This document shows, piece by piece, positions 6,529 to 10,647 of a DNA stretch of 10,647 nucleotides. The translations under genes were made by a program, and so were the position numbers. Below the pieces are notes generated by a model. The model was not told the DNA's origin, searched no databases, and saw only the letters and a list, made by a program, of their open reading frames with translations. This DNA comes from Candidatus Nomurabacteria bacterium CG_4_10_14_0_2_um_filter_30_12. Lineage in GTDB: Bacteria; Patescibacteriota; Minisyncoccia; Phycocordibacterales; UBA9973. Location of the stretch: the NCBI GenBank assembly GCA_002792755.1, contig PFOY01000012.1, forward strand, positions 1-10,647. The letters are read 5' to 3'. The number at the start of each line of letters is the position of its first letter. Within the stretch, counting starts at the first letter, position 1.

Positions 6529-6555
6529 ATTATACACTATTTACTCTTTATTCAA
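6529..6555 (-). promoter_or_regulatory. Promoter of the surface-protein gene
   Basis: A perfect TATAAT at 6534-6529 on the minus strand lies exactly six bases before the ATG at 6522. TTGAAT at 6555-6550 matches the -35 consensus at four of six positions, but the 15-base spacer is short. The -35 box lies within the last codons of the upstream permease gene, so the surface protein could be expressed independently of the exporter. The predicted start point falls on the start codon. Confidence 0.45.
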
Positions 6556-7803
6556 CGCTTCAATTGGATCTAATTTTGAAGCATTACGAGCTGGGAATAC
6601 TCCAAAAATTATTCCTATAATCATAGAAATAGATAAAGATATAACAACACCATAAACAGGGACAATAAATTTCCAAGCAAAACCAAAACTTTCTGCAACT
6701 TTTGATATTATGTAGGCAAATAATGCACCACCTAAGATACCTATAATGCCACCTAAAAGCGTCAAAAGTACAGCTTCTATTAAAAATTCAAATAAAATAT
6801 CTTTATTACGAGCACCTAGGGCTTTTTTAAGTCCTATCTCACCTATTCTTTCAGTAACTACGACATACATTATATTCATAACCCCCACTCCTCCGACCAC
6901 TAGAGAAATAAAGGCAATAGCAATAAGAAGAAATGTAATAGCTTGTAGTATTGTGTTAAAAACACTTAAACTTTCTTCTTGTGTATTTACTTTAAAATCA
7001 TCACGAGAAGAATCAGTTATATTATGGTTTCTTCGTAAAACTTCAGATACATCAAGTGCTGAAATTTTTGCTTTACTATTGTCATATAATTCAACAACAG
7101 CATAAAATAAATAATCAATTCCCAAAATTTTCTTTTGTAAAGTAGATACTGGAATAAAAATTTGTTTATCATCATTGGAAAGACCTGAACTACCTTTACG
7201 TTCATAAACACCAATAACTTCAAAATTATAATTACCTACCCTAATGTATTTACCTAAAGGATCAGTATCACCAAAAAGATCAGATACTATATCTGCACCC
7301 AATATTGTTACTTGAGCGAGAGATTTATCTTCTTCTTCACTATAAGGTCTTCCTAAAACTATTATTCCTTTATCAATATCAAAACGTGAAGCATCAGCAC
7401 CAAATATAAAAATATTTTTTGAAATACCTTTATAAGAAACAACTTCTTGCCCAATACTAGCACCGTAAGAGTTTTTTACATTTGGAATATTTCTAACATC
7501 TTTCACATCACGATTTTTTAATGTCATTACTGGTACTGCATTCATAGCTGAACTATTTACATTACCAGAATCAGAAGCGCCATTAGCTAAATCTTTTGTA
7601 GAGGCTGGAACGGAGGTTTCAATAAAAATAGTATTAGAACCAAAAGCATCAACTTGTGCATTAATATAACTCTTAAATCCTTCCCCAACTGAAAATACTA
7701 AAACAACAGTACCTATGCCTATAATTATACCAAGAGCAGTCAGAAAAGTTCTACTTTTATTATGAGTTATCCCTCTTATAGCTTGTAATAAATATGATCG
7801 CAT
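6541..7803 (-). CDS. MacB/FtsX-type ABC transporter permease, second copy
   Basis: This 420-residue permease has the full MacB architecture without a fused ATPase. A first transmembrane helix (about 20-43, after NKSRTFLTALGIIIG) is followed by a large extracytoplasmic domain (about 45-280). Three C-terminal helices then form the FtsX domain (about 284-312, 338-366 and 378-405), ending in FPARNASKLDPIEALNKE. The hallmark GGVGVMNIMYVVVTERIGEIGLKKALGA region links helix 2 to the coupling segment. MacB-type systems are mechanotransmitters: ATP binding in the cytoplasm drives movement of the outer domain instead of moving substrate through the membrane. The gene follows a related but clearly different permease by 45 bases, and both probably use the one ATPase upstream, perhaps as a heterodimer. 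The substrate is unknown; peptides, lipids or surface proteins are all possible. Confidence 0.9.
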   Translation of the reverse strand: MRSYLLQAIRGITHNKSRTFLTALGIIIGIGTVVLVFSVGEGFKSYINAQVDAFGSNTIFIETSVPASTKDLANGASDSGNVNSSAMNAVPVMTLKNRDVKDVRNIPNVKNSYGASIGQEVVSYKGISKNIFIFGADASRFDIDKGIIVLGRPYSEEEDKSLAQVTILGADIVSDLFGDTDPLGKYIRVGNYNFEVIGVYERKGSSGLSNDDKQIFIPVSTLQKKILGIDYLFYAVVELYDNSKAKISALDVSEVLRRNHNITDSSRDDFKVNTQEESLSVFNTILQAITFLLIAIAFISLVVGGVGVMNIMYVVVTERIGEIGLKKALGARNKDILFEFLIEAVLLTLLGGIIGILGGALFAYIISKVAESFGFAWKFIVPVYGVVISLSISMIIGIIFGVFPARNASKLDPIEALNKE

Positions 7804-7824
7804 TTTTATTTTTTTTCTTTATAA

Positions 7825-7854
7825 ACTTTATAACTTTCTACTTTATAACTACTC
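7825..7854. repeat. Two copies of a 15-base tandem repeat between permease genes
   Basis: ACTTTATAACT occurs at 7825-7835 and again at 7840-7850, giving a 15-base period with two units (7825-7839 and 7840-7854). The second copy runs into the last codons of the first permease gene. It may be slippage in AT-rich DNA; no function is evident. Confidence 0.6.
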
Positions 7855-9114
7855 GTATCGCAATGCATCTATTGGATTTAGTTTAGCTGCTTTCATTGCT
7901 GGAAAAAGTCCAAAGATTATACCTGTCAAACTAGAAACAAAAACTGCAAGTATAATAGCTAATGGTGATATAACGAAACTCCAATCATATCCAGCATATC
8001 TAGCTCCTAATGCTATAAGATAAGAAATCATAATTCCTATAATTATTCCAAATATTCCACCTACACCGGTTAAAATAACTGCTTCTAATAAGAATTGATT
8101 TCTAATTTGATGAGATGTAGCACCTAATGCCTTTCTAAGTCCTATTTCACGAGTTCGTTCAGACACAGTGACAAGCATTATATTCATAATACCAATACCT
8201 CCAACAATGAGTGAAATTCCAGCCATTAATCCTAAAAACATACGAAGTGCATCTGTTATATTAGTTAAAATTTTAATAGCATCAGCTAAATCTCTAACTA
8301 CAAAATCATCATCTGCCACATTTTTTATTCTATGTTGTTCACGAAGTACTCCTTCTATATCAATAATTGTTGTTTTAACATTTTCTGGAGTATCAGTTCT
8401 TATTCTAACAAATTGCATATAATCTATACCTAAAATTTGTCTTTGACCAATCTTGAATGGAATAAAAACTTGGTCATCTTGATTTTGAAATGCTATTGTT
8501 CCTAATTTTTCTTGTACTCCAATAACCCGAAACGGAATACTACCAAAAGAATTACTATTGTTTTTTAATTTTACAATTTCTCCCAGTTCTCCACCATTTG
8601 GAAATAATTGCTCTGCAACATCATATCCTAAAACTATGACGTTTGCTGCAGCTCTTCCCTCTTCATCAGAAAAAAATACACCATGGTCCATTTCTACATT
8701 CTGCACACGTACATAACTTCCATCTGTAGCAGTAAATGTAGTATCTATAGATTGATCACCAGAGGTTATTGTCACATTTCCTCGTACTACAGAAACTATA
8801 TCAATAGCATGTGGCACTCTTGTTTTATTTCTTATTGCTTCAACATCAGCTTCAACTAATGTTTTTATTTGTACGCCAAAAATAGCAGCTGGTGGTCCTG
8901 TTTCATCACTTTTACCTGGAAGAATACCAATTATATTTGTTCCTAATTTTGTGATTTGTCCTAGTACAAGTGCTTGAGCTCCAGCACCAAGAGAAATGAT
9001 GACAATAACACCAGATACACCTATTATTATTCCCAAAATAGTTAAAAAGCTTCTAGCTTTACGAGAAATAAGATTTTTTATCTCCACATTTATATTTTTA
9101 AACAAAATTCTCAT
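7849..9114 (-). CDS. MacB/FtsX-type ABC transporter permease, first copy
   Basis: This 421-residue permease is a complete MacB-type membrane subunit. Helix 1 spans about residues 21-46 (after RKARSFLTILGIIIG). The extracytoplasmic domain runs to about 285 and includes a VIVLGYDVAEQLFP segment and a DDQVFIPF segment typical of MacB periplasmic core domains. The FtsX part (about 288-421) contains the GGIGIMNIMLVTVSERTREIGLRKALGA region and ends in FPAMKAAKLNPIDALRYE. It starts two bases after the ATPase stop, so it is the primary partner of that ATPase. Its C-terminal domain is clearly homologous to the next gene's, while the outer domains have diverged much more, suggesting an old duplication with different outside contacts. 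The substrate cannot be inferred from the sequence. Confidence 0.92.
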   Translation of the reverse strand: MRILFKNINVEIKNLISRKARSFLTILGIIIGVSGVIVIISLGAGAQALVLGQITKLGTNIIGILPGKSDETGPPAAIFGVQIKTLVEADVEAIRNKTRVPHAIDIVSVVRGNVTITSGDQSIDTTFTATDGSYVRVQNVEMDHGVFFSDEEGRAAANVIVLGYDVAEQLFPNGGELGEIVKLKNNSNSFGSIPFRVIGVQEKLGTIAFQNQDDQVFIPFKIGQRQILGIDYMQFVRIRTDTPENVKTTIIDIEGVLREQHRIKNVADDDFVVRDLADAIKILTNITDALRMFLGLMAGISLIVGGIGIMNIMLVTVSERTREIGLRKALGATSHQIRNQFLLEAVILTGVGGIFGIIIGIMISYLIALGARYAGYDWSFVISPLAIILAVFVSSLTGIIFGLFPAMKAAKLNPIDALRYE

Positions 9115-9116
9115 TT

Positions 9117-9842
9117 TTACTTTAGCTCAATATCTTGATCGTCTTCTATCATTTGACTTTTTCTTGAATTAAGATTATGTTCATCTGATATTATTTCTCC
9201 ATCTTTTATTGTAATTATTCTATTAGCATGTTCTGCTACATTACGATCATGTGTAACTAAAATAATAGTACGTCCTTCATTATTTAAACGTCCTAAAATA
9301 TACATCACTGTGTTTCCACTTTTTGAATCTAGATTCCCAGTAGGTTCATCAGCAAAAATAACTTTTGGATCACATACAAGTGCGCGAGCAATAGCTACAC
9401 GTTGTTTTTGTCCACCAGATATTTGATTTGAAAGAAAACTCAATCTATTTCCTAAACCTACAGCCTCAAGAGCTTTTGTGGCTAAATTTATATGATCCTT
9501 TTTCTTGCTATAAGTAAGTGGAAGTATTACATTATCTAATACTGAAGTACGAGCTAAAAGATTAAAAGATTGAAATACAAAACCTATTCTTTCATTACGA
9601 ATATATGCGAGTTCATCATCATTAAAATCTTTTATGTCTTCATTATCAAAAAGATAAGTACCACTTGTGGCTCTATCTAAAAATCCAATGATATGCATTA
9701 ATGTAGATTTACCAGACCCAGACGGACCCATTATCGCTAGAAATTCTCCTTCTTTTACACTTAAACTTATCCCTTTTAGAACTTTAGTAACAACACCACC
9801 ATTATCATATTCTTTTGTAATGTTTTTAAGTTCTATTAACAT
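9117..9842 (-). CDS. ABC transporter ATP-binding protein, MacB/LolD type
   Basis: This 241-residue ATPase powers the two permeases encoded after it. All nucleotide-binding motifs are intact: Walker A GPSGSGKST at 39-47, Q-loop Q91 in FVFQSFNLL, signature SGGQKQR at 142-148, Walker B VIFADE at 161-166 followed by PTGNLD, and switch histidine H198 in LVTHD. The FVFQSFNLL and ADEPTGNLD wording is characteristic of the MacB/LolD/FtsE-like exporter group. A C-terminal extension of about 20 residues rich in Asp, Glu and Ser follows the core. The gene starts 12 bases after the adaptor stop and ends two bases before the first permease, giving the order adaptor-ATPase-permease-permease. No separate promoter is seen, so it is probably transcribed from upstream of the window. 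Confidence 0.96.
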   Translation of the reverse strand: MLIELKNITKEYDNGGVVTKVLKGISLSVKEGEFLAIMGPSGSGKSTLMHIIGFLDRATSGTYLFDNEDIKDFNDDELAYIRNERIGFVFQSFNLLARTSVLDNVILPLTYSKKKDHINLATKALEAVGLGNRLSFLSNQISGGQKQRVAIARALVCDPKVIFADEPTGNLDSKSGNTVMYILGRLNNEGRTIILVTHDRNVAEHANRIITIKDGEIISDEHNLNSRKSQMIEDDQDIELK

Positions 9843-9854
9843 TTAATTTTTTTA

Positions 9855-10647
9855 TTATTTTTTTATTAGAACAATTATTTCTTCATCTTTTTGTAATCCT
9901 GATGTAACTTCTGTAAGTCCACCATCTCCATCCATGCCTGTAGCTATTTCTATTTCTTTGTATGTTTTAGTTTTTGGATTTGTGACAAGTCGAACTGTCT
10001 TTTTACCTGTTTTATCTTTTATAATAGCCCTAGAAGGAATAGTTAAAATGTCATCTTTTTCATCAACAAGAATAGTCATATTTGCTGTCATACCTGGACG
10101 AAGCTCTGGGCCTGATATTACATTTGCTGTAATTTTATAATTAACTACTCCAGAAATAATAGTAGATGAAGGATCTATTTTTAATATATTACCTTTGTAA
10201 ACTTGTTCAGTACCGAAAGCATCAAATGTAATATCGACAGGCGCTCCCACTTTTATACTAGTGACATTAGCTTCATTTATATTTGCTTCTAAATAAATAC
10301 TTTTTATATCTTGAAGAGTTATTACATTTTTTAATGCTTGTGTAAGTTCTCCTATTTTTATATCTACTTTTGTAATTGTTCCATTTAGAGGAGCACGAAG
10401 TATCGTATGTTCAAAATTAGAACTTGCTAATTGATATTGGCCTTCAGCAGATAAAATATCCGCTTTTGCAAGATCTATATCTGCAGGCCGAACTGTAGCT
10501 TGTTTTAAGGATAATTCTGCTGTACGTTGGTCTATCACAGCTTGCGCTGTTCCCATTATAGATTCTTGTGTTTTAAGAGCTGCTTCGTATGTATTATTAT
10601 TAGCTATATAATTAGATGCTTTTTTATTAGGAATATCTATTACCCAT
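9855..10647 (-). CDS. MacA/HlyD-family adaptor protein, C-terminal part
   Basis: The frame stays open to the window edge, so the true start lies outside; about 263 residues are visible. The Met at 10556 is internal, since the reading continues upstream through NTYEAALKTQESI without a stop. An Ala/Gln/Leu-rich alpha-hairpin (about visible residues 18-77) is followed by the second lipoyl half-motif, APLNGTITKVDIKIGE at about 85-100. Beta-barrel and membrane-proximal domains come next, with LRPGMTANMTI near 187-197 and IPSRAI near 208-213. In Gram-negative cells such adaptors link MacB to an outer-membrane TolC channel. CPR cells are thought to lack an outer membrane, so here it more likely passes cargo outward or gates the permeases. 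It is probably the first or an early gene of the exporter operon. Confidence 0.9.
   Translation of the reverse strand, partial: WVIDIPNKKASNYIANNNTYEAALKTQESIMGTAQAVIDQRTAELSLKQATVRPADIDLAKADILSAEGQYQLASSNFEHTILRAPLNGTITKVDIKIGELTQALKNVITLQDIKSIYLEANINEANVTSIKVGAPVDITFDAFGTEQVYKGNILKIDPSSTIISGVVNYKITANVISGPELRPGMTANMTILVDEKDDILTIPSRAIIKDKTGKKTVRLVTNPKTKTYKEIEIATGMDGDGGLTEVTSGLQKDEEIIVLIKK

Noticed and set aside
5653..6537. GTG start at 6537 for the surface protein
   Set aside because: The GTG directly abuts the TATAAT box, so the transcript would begin after it, and the extra residues would lengthen an otherwise ideal signal peptide. The ATG at 6522 is preferred.
6746..7105. Open frame of 119 codons on the plus strand
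   Set aside because: It lies wholly antisense to the FtsX domain of the second permease, reads as low-complexity Ser/Thr/Ile-rich protein, and has no start signal. It is a shadow of the conserved coding strand.
7017..7223. Minus-strand open frame of 68 codons within the second permease gene
   Set aside because: It is an out-of-frame reading of the intact permease gene; the permease frame is continuous with its family motifs, so there is no frameshift here.
9934..10140. Plus-strand hydrophobic frame antisense to the adaptor gene
   Set aside because: The hydrophobicity is the expected complement of the charged adaptor sequence; no independent support.
1..10647. tRNA, rRNA, CRISPR arrays, transposase genes or phage genes
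   Set aside because: None were seen on either strand. Intergenic gaps are all under 180 bases and hold only the repeats and promoters listed.

Overview
The window is strongly AT-rich and densely packed, and every gene I can support lies on the minus strand, so transcription runs from high to low coordinates. The standard code fits: TAA, TGA and TAG all serve as stops, and no gene is interrupted by in-frame TGA. A reduced, leader-poor gene style, recognisable Shine-Dalgarno sequences being almost absent, short hypothetical membrane proteins and a signal-peptide surface protein of a kind I associate with Parcubacteria all suggest a member of the Candidate Phyla Radiation (Patescibacteria), most likely a Parcubacteria-type lineage. 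A full-length L9 gene argues against the CPR branches reported to have lost L9. The taxonomic call is inference.

Layout in transcription order: (1) 10647-6541, an ABC export operon: the C-terminal part of a MacA/HlyD-like adaptor cut by the window edge, a MacB/LolD-type ATPase, and two different full-length MacB/FtsX-type permeases. (2) 6522-5653, an exported or surface-anchored protein with a predicted beta-rich domain, a disordered linker and a C-terminal membrane anchor. (3) 5610-3651, a tiny MreD-like membrane protein directly followed by penicillin-binding protein 2. (4) 3653-3515, an intergenic structure bounded by 21-22 bp perfect inverted repeats, with possible TTTA target duplications. 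(5) 3473-1988, a small two-helix membrane protein followed by a PDZ-containing S41 (CtpA) protease. (6) 1870-1427, ribosomal protein L9, with inverted repeats in its leader. (7) 1381-36, a DNA methyltransferase and a PD-(D/E)XK restriction endonuclease overlapping by ATGA, forming a type II restriction-modification pair. A possible further gene starts at position 28 and leaves the window.

Sections 1 to 3 and 5 deal with the cell envelope: export, surface display, lateral wall synthesis and proteolytic processing. The restriction-modification pair is the one clearly accessory module. The two least expected signals are the inverted-repeat element between pbp2 and the ctpA operon, and a repeated promoter arrangement. 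At three operon heads a TATAAT/TAAAAT box lies exactly six bases before an ATG, placing the expected transcription start on the start codon (leaderless mRNA). In two of these cases this selects an internal start over the longest open frame.
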